NCBI GenBank assembly: GCA_050014095.1
Contig: JBEKDZ010000002.1
Coordinates: 1 to 64,000, forward strand
DNA: 64,000 nucleotides
Direction: 5' to 3'
Source: RBG-13-51-18 sp050014095
GTDB taxonomy: Bacteria; Chloroflexota; Dehalococcoidia; Dehalococcoidales; RBG-16-60-22
The position numbers and the translations under genes are program-made. Shown piece by piece: positions 31,624-40,192 of this stretch (the first letter of the stretch is position 1; each line of letters opens with the position of its first letter). A model generated the notes under the pieces. That model searched no databases and had not been told where the DNA came from. It saw only the letters and a list, made by a program, of their open reading frames with translations.

Positions 31624-33147
31624 ATGGACAGGGTTATTATCTTTGACACCACACTGCGGGATGGGGAGCAGGCGGCGGGGGGCTCTCTCAACGTTCAAGA
31701 AAAGCTGGAAATCGCCCGGCAATTGGCAAAGCTGGGTGTTGATGTTATCGAAGCGGGTTTTCCCGTTACCTCCCCTGGTGATTTTGAAGCTGTAAGGCTT
31801 ATTGCGGAACAAGTTCGCATGCCGTCTATCTGTGCTTTAATGCACGCCAATCTTAAGGCGATTGATGAAAGCTGGCAGGCTATCAAGGGGGCGGCTAATC
31901 CCCGCATCCACATCGTCCTTTCTTCTTCGGATATCCACCTTTTTTACCAGCTTCGCAAGAGACGTGAGCAGATTCTGGAGATGTCCTGCGATACGGTCAA
32001 ACATGCCCGCAAATACACGGATAATATCGAATTTTCAGCGATGGATGCCTCCCGTACGGAGCCGGCGTTTATCTATCAGCTTCTCAAAGCCGTCATAGAT
32101 GCTGGAGCGTCTACGGTTAACATCCCGGATACGGTCGGCTACGCCATGCCGCACCAGTTTGGCGCTATTATTGAGGGCGTTTTTAAAAACGTGCCTAACA
32201 TCGACCGCGCCGTCGTCAGCGTGCATTGCCATAACGACCTCGGGCTGGCCGTGGCTAACAGTCTGGAAGCTATCCGCTGCGGCGCCCGCCAGGTAGAAGG
32301 CACTATTAACGGCATCGGCGAAAGGGCGGGCAATGCCGCGTTGGAAGAAATCGTCATGGCTATTAAGACCCGAGCCGACTTTTTTAGCCTGACAACGAAT
32401 ATCGATACCAAGCAGATTTACCGCACCAGCCGTTTGGTGAGTGACCTTACCGGCTTTCCGGTGCAGCCCAATAAGGCTATTGTCGGCGGCAACGCTTTCC
32501 GTCATTCCTCCGGCTTGCATGTGGACGGTATGCTCAAAAAGTCCTCCACCTACGAGATTATTGACCCCCATTCGGTAGGTGTCCCTTCGAGCAGCCTGGT
32601 GCTGGGCAAGACCAGCGGCCGCCATGCTTTCCGCGAACGACTCTCCGAGCTAGGATACACTTTAAGCGATGAGGACCTGAACCGGGCTTTTACCGCCTTT
32701 AAAGAACTGGCAGATAAGAAAAAGGATATAACCGACCGTGATATCGAGTCGTTGGTGGCGGAAGAGCAGCGTACCGTCTCCGAGGAGTACCACCTTGACC
32801 GCCTTCAAGTCACTTGCGGCGACCAGGGCCTTCCGATGGCTGGCGTCAGGATTATCGGGCCGGATGGCAAGACTACCATCGAAGGCTCTTCTCTCGGTAC
32901 TGGTCCGGTGGATGCTGTTTATAAAGCTATCAATACCTGTGTTAAAGTGCCCAACACGCTTACCGAGTTCTCGGTGAAATCGGTTACGGAGGGCATCGAC
33001 GCCATCGGTGAGGTGCTGATTAGAATCGAGAGTAAAGGTGTTACCTATACGGGGCGGGGTGCGGATACGGATATTATCGTTTCCAGCGCCAAGGCTTATA
33101 TCAACGCTCTTAATCGTTTACTCTCGGCAAAGAAACTGATCAAGTAA
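31624..33147 (+). CDS. leuA: 2-isopropylmalate synthase
   Basis: The enzyme condenses acetyl-CoA with 2-oxoisovalerate, the first committed step of leucine synthesis. At 507 residues it has the HMGL-like TIM barrel with FDTTLRDGEQAAGGSL (6-21), the metal HxH region VSVHCHNDLGLAVANS, and a C-terminal allosteric leucine-binding domain (about 385-500). ATG 31624 has AAGGAGG 8 nt upstream. The frame could extend to a TTG at 31585, but that part covers the leader. It heads leuA-leuC-leuD-leuB-cimA. Confidence 0.96.
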   Translation: MDRVIIFDTTLRDGEQAAGGSLNVQEKLEIARQLAKLGVDVIEAGFPVTSPGDFEAVRLIAEQVRMPSICALMHANLKAIDESWQAIKGAANPRIHIVLSSSDIHLFYQLRKRREQILEMSCDTVKHARKYTDNIEFSAMDASRTEPAFIYQLLKAVIDAGASTVNIPDTVGYAMPHQFGAIIEGVFKNVPNIDRAVVSVHCHNDLGLAVANSLEAIRCGARQVEGTINGIGERAGNAALEEIVMAIKTRADFFSLTTNIDTKQIYRTSRLVSDLTGFPVQPNKAIVGGNAFRHSSGLHVDGMLKKSSTYEIIDPHSVGVPSSSLVLGKTSGRHAFRERLSELGYTLSDEDLNRAFTAFKELADKKKDITDRDIESLVAEEQRTVSEEYHLDRLQVTCGDQGLPMAGVRIIGPDGKTTIEGSSLGTGPVDAVYKAINTCVKVPNTLTEFSVKSVTEGIDAIGEVLIRIESKGVTYTGRGADTDIIVSSAKAYINALNRLLSAKKLIK

Positions 33148-33272
33148 AACAACTTTCTCATGTTTGGTGAGAGAGGATTGAGGTTAGTGGTGTCACCGCG
33201 CTATAATAAATGCATTTCACTCCCATTAACTCTCTCACATCTGGTAAAAATATTGCCCCAAAAGGAGCTATC

Positions 33273-34529
33273 GTGAACTTAGCGGAAAAAATATTAGCGG
33301 CGCACACCGGAAAAAACGAAGTTGCCCCCGGTGAGTTTATCAACGCCCGGGTGGATATGGTTTTATCTAATGACATAACAGCGCCTATCGCCATTAATGA
33401 GTTCCGCCGCCTTGGCGTGCCCAAAGTCTTCGACCCATCTAAAATCGTCATGGTCGCCGACCACTTTGTGCCGAATAAGGATATCCTCTCGGCGGAGCAG
33501 GCTAAGCAAATGCGGGAGTTTTGCCGTGAGCAGAAGATTAAGTTTTATGATGTCGGTGAAATGGGCATTGAGCATGTCCTTTTACCGGAGCAGGGTTTTG
33601 TCCTCCCCGGTGATGTCGTCATCGGCGCGGATTCCCATACCTGCACCTATGGCGCTTTGGGAGCTTTTGCCACGGGTATGGGGTCGACGGATATTGCCGT
33701 GGCGATGGCTACCGGCGATATCTGGATGAAAGTCCCATCGACCATTAAGTTTGTCTATCATGGCTCGCTGGGGCGATGGGTGGGGGGCAAAGACCTCATT
33801 CTCTATACTATCGGCGCTATTGGCGTCGATGGCGCGTTATATGCTGCCATGGAGTTCACTGGCGAGGCTATTGAAGAGCTTTCTATGGACGGACGTTTTA
33901 CTATGGCGAATATGGCTATCGAGGCTGGTGGCAAGGCTGGTTTATTCCGTGTAGACAACAAGACGCAGCTTTATATAAAGTCCAGAGCTAAGCGCAGCTA
34001 TCTTGTCTATGAGTCGGATCCTGATACCGAATACGCTAAAGTTATTGAATACGATGTATCCACTATCGAGCCGCAGGTATCGTTGCCGCATTCACCCGCC
34101 AATGCCAGGCCAGTCAGCAAGGTCGGCTACGTGAAAATCGACCAGGCGGTTATTGGCAGCTGCACCAATGGTCGTATAGAAGACTTGCGTCTGGCGGCAC
34201 AGGTATTTAGAAAGCATAAGGTGCATCCGGGCATACGCTGTATCATCATTCCTGGCACGCAGGAGGTCTATCTGGAGGCTTTAGCCGAGGGTTTGATTGA
34301 GGTGTTCGTTAGAGCAGGCGCGGCAGTCAGTACACCAACCTGCGGACCCTGCCTCGGCGGGCATATGGGTGTCCTGGCGGAAGGGGAACGCTGTATCTCT
34401 ACAACTAACCGCAACTTTGTCGGTCGTATGGGAAGCACGAAGTCGGAAGTTTATCTGGCTAATCCGGCGGTGGCTGCTGCCAGTGCGGTCACCGGTAAGA
34501 TTACCAGTCCGGATGAGGTGATAAAATAG
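33273..34529 (+). CDS. leuC: 3-isopropylmalate dehydratase, large subunit
   Basis: With LeuD this aconitase-family enzyme isomerises 2- to 3-isopropylmalate. At 418 residues it belongs to the shorter, archaeal-like LeuC/HacA class. The [4Fe-4S] cysteines lie in GSCTNGR and PTCGPCLGG, and GADSHTCTYGALG is present. GTG 33273 is chosen because AAAGGAG is 5 nt upstream. An in-frame ATG at 33210 would add 21 residues not typical of the family. A repeat region separates it from leuD. Confidence 0.94.
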   Translation: MNLAEKILAAHTGKNEVAPGEFINARVDMVLSNDITAPIAINEFRRLGVPKVFDPSKIVMVADHFVPNKDILSAEQAKQMREFCREQKIKFYDVGEMGIEHVLLPEQGFVLPGDVVIGADSHTCTYGALGAFATGMGSTDIAVAMATGDIWMKVPSTIKFVYHGSLGRWVGGKDLILYTIGAIGVDGALYAAMEFTGEAIEELSMDGRFTMANMAIEAGGKAGLFRVDNKTQLYIKSRAKRSYLVYESDPDTEYAKVIEYDVSTIEPQVSLPHSPANARPVSKVGYVKIDQAVIGSCTNGRIEDLRLAAQVFRKHKVHPGIRCIIIPGTQEVYLEALAEGLIEVFVRAGAAVSTPTCGPCLGGHMGVLAEGERCISTTNRNFVGRMGSTKSEVYLANPAVAAASAVTGKITSPDEVIK

Positions 34530-34530
34530 A

Positions 34531-34598
34531 TAGCAACTGACAAGTGACAAAAAATAAAGGGGGGTGGAGTGGTTTGTTATTTGTTACTTGATACTTAT
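34531..34598. repeat. AAGTATCAAGTAACAAGT inverted repeat, copy 3
   Basis: The left arm caagtgacaaa and the right arms tttgttattt and ttgttacttgatactta form an imperfect palindrome immediately after leuC. It is the same family as 24461-24523. Confidence 0.6.
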
Positions 34599-34601
34599 CA
34601 T

Positions 34602-34793
34602 CAAAAAGGAGTCTCTATGAAACTAAAAGGTAAAGAAATAAATCCCCCTTTAGTCCCCCTTTACGAAAGTGGGACAAATAATGAGGTTAATAACGATAAT
34701 GAACAGGATAATCACTATCGTCTCCCTTTGAAAAAGGGAGAGTGAGAGGGATTTTGAGTAACAAAAAGGAGTCTCTATGAAGCTAAAAGGTAA
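34602..34793 (+). repeat. leuD: 32-bp direct duplication of the leuD start region flanking a repeat
   Basis: Positions 34602-34633 and 34762-34793 are 32-bp direct copies with one mismatch. Each holds AAAAAGGAG, the ATG and the first codons of leuD. The right copy is the working leuD start. Between them lies the CCCCCTTT-type element. From the left copy, a 42-codon frame (34617-34745) runs through the element to a stop, and would waste initiation if translated. Confidence 0.85.
34640..34756. repeat. CCCCCTTT/AAAGGGGG-type element, copy 2 (MITE-like)
   Basis: This ~117-bp element has near-inverted ends AAATCCCCCT and AGAGGGATTTT. Its subterminal arms, tagtccccctttacgaaagtggga and tctccctttgaaaaaggga, are shown in part. 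The centre is A/T-rich and non-coding. The ends match the 39-bp copy at 18747-18785. Confidence 0.65.
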
Positions 34794-35280
34794 GGTCTTT
34801 AAATACGGCGCGGATGTCAATACGGACGTAATTATCCCTGCCCGCTACCTTAACGTGTCCGACCCCGCCGAGCTAGCTAAGCATTGTATGGAAGATATTG
34901 ACGCCGACTTTATTAAAAAGGTAAAACATGGTGATATCATCATGGCTACCACGAATTTCGGCTGCGGCTCGTCGCGGGAGCATGCCCCGCTGGCAATCAA
35001 GGCATCGGGTATCTCTTGTGTTATCGCGCATAGCTTTGCCCGTATCTTCTTCCGTAACGCTATTAATATCGGCCTGCCGTTGCTGGAGTGCGCTGAAGCG
35101 GTCGATAATACCGCCGCCGGTGATGTGATAGAGGTAGACCTGGCAAAAGGCAAGATTAAAAACGTAACCAAGGACTTAACCTTCAATGCCAAGCCCTATC
35201 CCGACTTCATGTCCGAGCTAATAGCGGCTGGCGGCTTGGTGGCATACACGAAAAAGCGACTGGCTAACATGAAAGCCTAG
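34777..35280 (+). CDS. leuD: 3-isopropylmalate dehydratase, small subunit
   Basis: This is the swivelling-domain partner of LeuC. At 167 residues it matches the short archaeal-like class. Motifs seen are GADVNTDVIIPARYL (about 9-23) and NFGCGSSREHAP (about 59-70). AAAAAGGAG lies before the ATG. The same start region occurs a second time 160 bp upstream because of a repeat insertion, but the coding frame itself is intact. Confidence 0.95.
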   Translation: MKLKGKVFKYGADVNTDVIIPARYLNVSDPAELAKHCMEDIDADFIKKVKHGDIIMATTNFGCGSSREHAPLAIKASGISCVIAHSFARIFFRNAINIGLPLLECAEAVDNTAAGDVIEVDLAKGKIKNVTKDLTFNAKPYPDFMSELIAAGGLVAYTKKRLANMKA

Positions 35281-35299
35281 AACATACAGGAGGAAACAA

Positions 35300-36394
35300 G
35301 TGAATTTTAATATCGTTGTAACCCCGGGCGATGGTGTCGGTCCGGAGTGTGTTAATGAGGCTATCAAGGTCTTAAAAGCCGTCGGCAGGAAATACGGGCA
35401 TCAGTTCAACTTCAATAATCGTCTGGTGGGCGGCGCCGCTATTGACGCCGAAGGCGTGGCAGTATCTAAGGCTACGCTTAACCTGTGCAAGAAGGCTGAC
35501 GCCGTATTACTAGGGGCGGTGGGGGGTCCCAAATGGGATGACCCTCTCGCCAAGGTCCGCCCTGAAGACGGCTTATTAGAGCTCCGTAAGAGCCTGGCTT
35601 TATTCGCCAACCTGCGGCCTGTGCATGTTTATCCCGTATTAGTCGACTCCACCAATCTCAAACCGGAGGTGATTAAAGGGGTGGACTTCATTTTTATCCG
35701 TGAGCTTACCGGGGGTCTCTATTTCGGCAAGCCCAAGCGACGCTGGCAGACGGAAAGCGGCAGGAAAGCCGTCGACTCCATGCTGTATTCAGAGCAGGAA
35801 ATCAAGCGTATTGTCCGGGTCGGTTTTGAGTTAGCCAGACGCCGTAAGAAGAAGCTCATTTCCGTAGATAAAGCCAATGTGCTGGAGTCCTCCCGCCTGT
35901 GGCGGACGGTAACGTTAGAAGTAGCTAATGATTACCCGGATATCGAACTGGAACACATGCTGGTGGACGCCTGCTCCATGCGTATTATCCAGAATCCTAA
36001 GTACCTGGATACCCTGGTAACAGAAAACACCTTTGGGGATATTCTAACCGACGAAGCTTCAATGCTAGCCGGCTCGATGGGTATGCTGCCCTCGGCAAGC
36101 ATCGCTGGCGTGCCGCAGCCGGGCGTCAAGATATTTGGTCTTTATGAGCCGATACACGGCAGTGCGCCGCGTCATGCCGGCAAGAACGAAGCAAATCCCA
36201 TTGCCACCATTCTTAGCGCCGCGATGATGTTGCGTTATTCGCTGGCGCTGGAAAAGGAAGCGCAGGTAGTGGAAAAAGCCGTCGAGGATGCACTAAATGA
36301 AGGATACCGCACCTATGATATAATGAGTGAAGGCAAAACCAAGCTGGGAACGAAGGAGATGGGCGATATCATCGCCAGTAAAGCGGGAGGTTAA
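35300..36394 (+). CDS. leuB: 3-isopropylmalate dehydrogenase
   Basis: The enzyme oxidatively decarboxylates 3-isopropylmalate with NAD+ to give the leucine precursor 2-oxoisocaproate. At 364 residues it has PGDGVGPE (9-16), the RELTGGLYFGKP loop, SVDKANVLESSRLWR and the EPIHGSAP motif. The start is GTG 35300 with AGGAGG 8 nt upstream. It lies between leuD and cimA, with 3 bp to the latter. Confidence 0.96.
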   Translation: MNFNIVVTPGDGVGPECVNEAIKVLKAVGRKYGHQFNFNNRLVGGAAIDAEGVAVSKATLNLCKKADAVLLGAVGGPKWDDPLAKVRPEDGLLELRKSLALFANLRPVHVYPVLVDSTNLKPEVIKGVDFIFIRELTGGLYFGKPKRRWQTESGRKAVDSMLYSEQEIKRIVRVGFELARRRKKKLISVDKANVLESSRLWRTVTLEVANDYPDIELEHMLVDACSMRIIQNPKYLDTLVTENTFGDILTDEASMLAGSMGMLPSASIAGVPQPGVKIFGLYEPIHGSAPRHAGKNEANPIATILSAAMMLRYSLALEKEAQVVEKAVEDALNEGYRTYDIMSEGKTKLGTKEMGDIIASKAGG

Positions 36395-36397
36395 AAG

Positions 36398-37984
36398 GTG
36401 ACTGCGGTCAAACTCTATGATACAACTTTAAGAGACGGCGCCCAGAGCGAGGGTATCTCCTTCTCTGTGGTGGATAAGCTGCATATTGCCCAAAAGCTTG
36501 ATGAACTGGGTATTCACTATATCGAAGGCGGCTGGCCCGGCTCCAATCCTAAAGACGCGGAGTTTTACAAACGTATCCGCGAACTTAAATTGAAGAATGC
36601 CAAAATCGCTGTTTTCGGTAGCACACGTCGGGCCGGCGTAAAAGTGGAAGAAGACGCTTTCATCACGCCCCTGGTTAAATCCGGCGCTAAGATAGCTACC
36701 CTCGTCGGCAAAGGCTCTGATTTGCACGTTATTAATGTACTTAAAACCACGCTTGAAGAAAACATCAGGATGATAACCGAATCTATCGAATATCTGAAGT
36801 CAAAGGGCATGGATGTTTTTTGGGATGTGGAACATTATTTTGACGGTTTTAAGCACAACCCCGAATATTCGTTAAAAACGCTTGAAGCCGCCACTAAAGC
36901 CGGTGTCGATTGCCTGGTGCTCTGCGATACTAACGGTGGCGCTTTACCAGATGAGATAACAAAAGCCGTTAGAGCGGCGGCTAAAGTAACCAAAGTGCCA
37001 CTGGGTATTCACTGCCATAACGATAGTGGTCTAGCAATAGCTAATACACTGGCGGCGGTGGCGGTGGGGGTAATGCAGGTACAGGGCACCATCAATGGAC
37101 TCGGCGAGCGGTGCGGCAATGCTGACCTATGTACCATCATCCCGGCTTTAAAGCTGAAAATGGGCATCAACTGCGTCTCCGATAAACAATTGGCCTCGCT
37201 GACGGAAGTCGCCCATTACGTTAGCGAACTGGCCAATATGGCGCCCGACCCCTTTGCCCCCTACGTTGGCGTTAGCGCTTTCAGTCATAAGGCTGGCTAT
37301 CATATGGATGGTGTCACCAAATGGCCGGATGCCTATCAACATATCGACCCGGCTAAAGTGGGCAACCAGCAGCGGACAGTCGTCTCCGATCAGTCCGGCA
37401 AGCGCAATATCATCGCTAAAGCCAAAGAGCTCGGTATTGATTTGTCTGATGCGGAAAAGGATGTCAAAGAGCTTTTAGAGAGGGTCAAACACTTGGAAAG
37501 TCTCGGCTTTCAGTATGATAACGCCGAGGCTTCTTTCGAGCTATTGTTACGCCGGGCCAGACAAGATTATAAGCCACCTTTCGAGCTGGTGGACTTTATG
37601 GTGGTGGTGGAGAGTCGACGGCGTTCTTCAACACGCCAGTCAACCGATGGCATGCTCTCGGAGGCTATCGTCAAGGTAAAGGTGGGTGGGAAAATTATAC
37701 ACACGGCGGCGGAAGGCGATGGTCCCGTCAATGCCCTTGACCTGGCGATGCGCAAAGCGCTTTTACAGTTCTACCCCAAACTAAAACAGGTCAAGCTGGT
37801 GGACTATAAAGTGCGTATTCTGGAAGAAAGCACCGGCACGGAGAGTCAAGTGCGCGTACTTATAGAGTCCAGCGACGGCGTTAACGAATGGCACACGGTA
37901 GGCGGCTCGACCAATATCATCGAGGCAAGCTGGCTGGCTTTAGCTGATGCTTTAGAGTGGTGGCTGGTGAAGCAGAAAAAGTAG
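36398..37984 (+). CDS. cimA: (R)-citramalate synthase
   Basis: The enzyme condenses pyruvate and acetyl-CoA to citramalate, a threonine-independent entry to isoleucine that then uses LeuCDB-type steps. At 528 residues it has YDTTLRDGAQSEGISF (7-22), the EGGWPGSNPKD region (about 48-58), GIHCHNDSGLAIANT and a C-terminal LeuA-like regulatory domain (about 395-525). The YIEGGWPGSNPKD type marks the CimA branch rather than LeuA. It starts with GTG behind GGGAGG. Its place with leuCDB fits shared chemistry. Confidence 0.93.
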   Translation: MTAVKLYDTTLRDGAQSEGISFSVVDKLHIAQKLDELGIHYIEGGWPGSNPKDAEFYKRIRELKLKNAKIAVFGSTRRAGVKVEEDAFITPLVKSGAKIATLVGKGSDLHVINVLKTTLEENIRMITESIEYLKSKGMDVFWDVEHYFDGFKHNPEYSLKTLEAATKAGVDCLVLCDTNGGALPDEITKAVRAAAKVTKVPLGIHCHNDSGLAIANTLAAVAVGVMQVQGTINGLGERCGNADLCTIIPALKLKMGINCVSDKQLASLTEVAHYVSELANMAPDPFAPYVGVSAFSHKAGYHMDGVTKWPDAYQHIDPAKVGNQQRTVVSDQSGKRNIIAKAKELGIDLSDAEKDVKELLERVKHLESLGFQYDNAEASFELLLRRARQDYKPPFELVDFMVVVESRRRSSTRQSTDGMLSEAIVKVKVGGKIIHTAAEGDGPVNALDLAMRKALLQFYPKLKQVKLVDYKVRILEESTGTESQVRVLIESSDGVNEWHTVGGSTNIIEASWLALADALEWWLVKQKK

Positions 37985-38122
37985 TTGAAACACTTTATTG
38001 AGTTAGCTCGAGAGGCGCGCATTACGAAAGCCCCTCTTTCTGTTCTTCCTGCTATTTCCTTCTTGTAGTATAATAATTGTTGGAGATGGCGCATATCTTT
38101 TATCCGAATACGGAGGTCTTAA

Positions 38123-38713
38123 ATGGGTATCATCAAAACCGCCGCCGAAATAGCTAAAGAGAAGCTGGAAAAAATAGGCGAGCCAACGGAAGCCGAACGC
38201 CTTAAGTGGAAATATGGACCGGAGGGCGAGAAGCTGGCCGCTCTTTATCTTAGGGAAGACGTTAACCTGGTGAATGAGTTAGGTAAATTCGAGGAAAAAG
38301 CCAGGAAAATCATCGTCACCAGCGTCAATGATATCCTCTTAAGAAACATCAGCCTGCCCCGCAACGAAGCCGCCCGCAAAACCAATAAAAAAGCCATGGA
38401 CGGCCTGAAAGCCTTAAAAAGCAACAAAACCGCGGTGGAGAATGTGCTCAGCCGGATGCGGCATATCCTCGACCATTATGTGCAGGAAGGCGCCAAGCAA
38501 AAGAAACAGGCGTATGAATCCCTCAAAGCCGAATTCGAGGCTAAAATACAGCAGGCAATCAGGCAGCAGACGGGTGTTGACGCCAAGATGAATATTGATA
38601 TAGAAAAGCAGCCGCAGTTCCAGGAGGAATGGCAGCGGCTGCAGGCGCAGATGGAAGGGCAATACACTAAACTACTGGATGAATATAAAAAGGAACTTAC
38701 GGCTATAGATTAA
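38123..38713 (+). CDS. conserved-looking coiled-coil protein of unknown function
   Basis: This 196-residue, highly charged and almost entirely helical protein has long heptad-like stretches (about 85-190) rich in Lys, Glu and Gln, and no membrane segment or signal. GGAGG lies 8 nt before the ATG and the codon use matches its neighbours. I do not recognise the family. The coiled-coil character suggests a structural or complex-forming role. It begins a run of co-oriented genes that includes another unknown, a thymidylate-synthase-like protein and a sirtuin, though a palindromic repeat separates it from the next gene. Confidence 0.75.
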   Translation: MGIIKTAAEIAKEKLEKIGEPTEAERLKWKYGPEGEKLAALYLREDVNLVNELGKFEEKARKIIVTSVNDILLRNISLPRNEAARKTNKKAMDGLKALKSNKTAVENVLSRMRHILDHYVQEGAKQKKQAYESLKAEFEAKIQQAIRQQTGVDAKMNIDIEKQPQFQEEWQRLQAQMEGQYTKLLDEYKKELTAID

Positions 38714-38738
38714 AGGAATATAGATGGATATTTTTGAT

Positions 38739-38811
38739 GTCATTCCAGCGAAAGCTGGAAACCAGGTGGGGTGGGGTTTTTCTGGATTCTCTGGTCAAGC
38801 CAGAGAATGAC
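38739..38811. repeat. GTCATTCCAGC...GAATGAC palindromic repeat, copy 3
   Basis: This 73-bp element begins GTCATTCCAGCGAAAGCTGG and ends in GCCAGAGAATGAC. Its left end is the inverted version of the right ends of copies 1 and 2. It occupies the gap before the 38822 gene, and an open frame across it should not be read as protein. Confidence 0.75.
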
Positions 38812-38821
38812 AGTGTTAATT

Positions 38822-39529
38822 TATATGGATACTGAAAGCGAACGAATCGAGTACGCGGCACGCCATACCGAGATAATCCGGCATCCCCGGCAGCACCTCG
38901 CTACCTTCGGGGTAACCAACATTTACTATTATCTGTTGACGGAGCCGACCTACTCTGAAATATCCAACGACGTGAATGAAACGGTAATCAGAGAGGGTAG
39001 AGTCCTCGCTGAAAGGCCGAAAATCGTCACGCCTTATTACCTGACGCATCTGGAAGGGTTCAGCTACGATGCGCGACAGTACTTCCAGAAGCTGCTGATG
39101 ATGCACGGTCCTAATGCCCCTGGCCTTTTTTACACCTATAAAAACGAGCCCAAAGGACTGAACATCGTCTCGGACAGGTGGCAGGTAGTGGTGGAGAAGC
39201 TAAATGACGAAATCGATAAAAAGGGCGACCCGCTGGCGACCATCATCAAGGGGCAGGATGACCTCTGGGATGTCTCGCTGTTGAAGTTTATCTATGAGAT
39301 AACCAGTCGTTCCGTGCAGAGCAATATGGCGCAGCTGGAATCGAGGGGAATGCTGGGGATGAGTCATGGCGGGATACCGGTGGGGATTAGGCAATCCATC
39401 GAGGAAATGTTCCAGCAGGCCGGGCGGGGCGAGATTAGGGCTTATGAGCTGGAGCAGGAGCTGAACCACTGGGGTGTCTTCGAGGAGTATCAGGATAGGT
39501 TCTTTGCGCTGGTGAAAGGCAGAAAGTAA
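38822..39529 (+). CDS. unknown protein beside thymidylate-synthase-like gene
   Basis: This 235-residue soluble protein has no signal or membrane segment. I do not recognise the family. It is rich in aromatic residues in the first half (IYYYLLTEP, LFYTYKNEP) and helical in the second half. The ATG at 38822 is preferred because the longer frame runs through a palindromic repeat. It ends 3 bp before the thymidylate-synthase-like gene, so the two are probably translated together and may work together. Confidence 0.7.
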   Translation, partial: YMDTESERIEYAARHTEIIRHPRQHLATFGVTNIYYYLLTEPTYSEISNDVNETVIREGRVLAERPKIVTPYYLTHLEGFSYDARQYFQKLLMMHGPNAPGLFYTYKNEPKGLNIVSDRWQVVVEKLNDEIDKKGDPLATIIKGQDDLWDVSLLKFIYEITSRSVQSNMAQLESRGMLGMSHGGIPVGIRQSIEEMFQQAGRGEIRAYELEQELNHWGVFEEYQDRFFALVKGRK

Positions 39530-39532
39530 CAA

Positions 39533-40180
39533 TTGAATATATCGTTCATCAAAGCGCGCGACCTGGCAGAGGCGTGGTTCCTTTGCCTGGCGAAAACTCT
39601 CGATAAGGGATATGAGTATAAAATCGACCGTGGGAGCTATACCGGACAGCGCCGTAAAGAGCTGGACATGGTTGTTGTACAGGTGGAATACCCGGGCACG
39701 AAGCCACTGATACCGGATGTGCCGCCGGGCGTGCCACCGCCGAGTACCATGGAGTACGTAGAAAGCTACTTGCCCTACCTGATGACCGCCCATAAAAAAG
39801 AAGGGGAGCAATACACCTACGGTCAGTATTTGGAGAAACAGATAGCCAAAGTCATTAAGATGTATAAGAAGGACGGCTTTAATACGAACCAGGCTTACAT
39901 GGCGGTAGGAAATGAAGAATCCATTGATTTGCCTGACCCTCCGTGCTTAAGGATGATAGATACCAGAGTGCGGGAGGGCAAACTGAACTTCGTGGTCTAT
40001 TTCCGGTCGTGGGACCTGTGGGCAGGGTTTCCTTCTAACCTGGCGGCGATACAGCTTTTGAAGGAGTATATGGCGAGCGAAATAGGGGTGGAGGATGGCG
40101 AGCTGCTGGCGATGAGCAAGGGACTGCACCTTTATGAATATGCTTGGGAGCTGGCGAAGACGGTGGTGAGGGCGAAATGA
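39533..40180 (+). CDS. archaeal-type thymidylate-synthase-like protein
   Basis: This 215-residue protein has the thymidylate synthase landmarks at reduced length: PPC with the candidate nucleophile Cys138, FRSWD (157-161, phosphate Arg and the folate-side Asp), GFPSN (N169, nucleotide recognition) and GLHLY (187-191). The loop after Cys is L rather than H, as in the short methanogen-type enzymes. It may make dTMP or act on a related pyrimidine nucleotide, which sequence alone does not settle. The start is a TTG at 39533, 3 bp after the previous stop. Confidence 0.7.
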   Translation: MNISFIKARDLAEAWFLCLAKTLDKGYEYKIDRGSYTGQRRKELDMVVVQVEYPGTKPLIPDVPPGVPPPSTMEYVESYLPYLMTAHKKEGEQYTYGQYLEKQIAKVIKMYKKDGFNTNQAYMAVGNEESIDLPDPPCLRMIDTRVREGKLNFVVYFRSWDLWAGFPSNLAAIQLLKEYMASEIGVEDGELLAMSKGLHLYEYAWELAKTVVRAK

Positions 40181-40192
40181 GGGAGAGTATAG

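Noticed and set aside
34617..34745. 42-codon gene before leuD
   Set aside because: It is the duplicated leuD start reading through a repeat element, so it is a by-product rather than a gene.
38011..38037. Terminator after cimA
   Set aside because: Only a 5-bp stem (AGAGG/CCTCT) with a long loop and a poor U run is visible.
38771..38821. N-terminal extension of the 38822 protein
   Set aside because: The extension is translated from a palindromic repeat that recurs in non-coding gaps.
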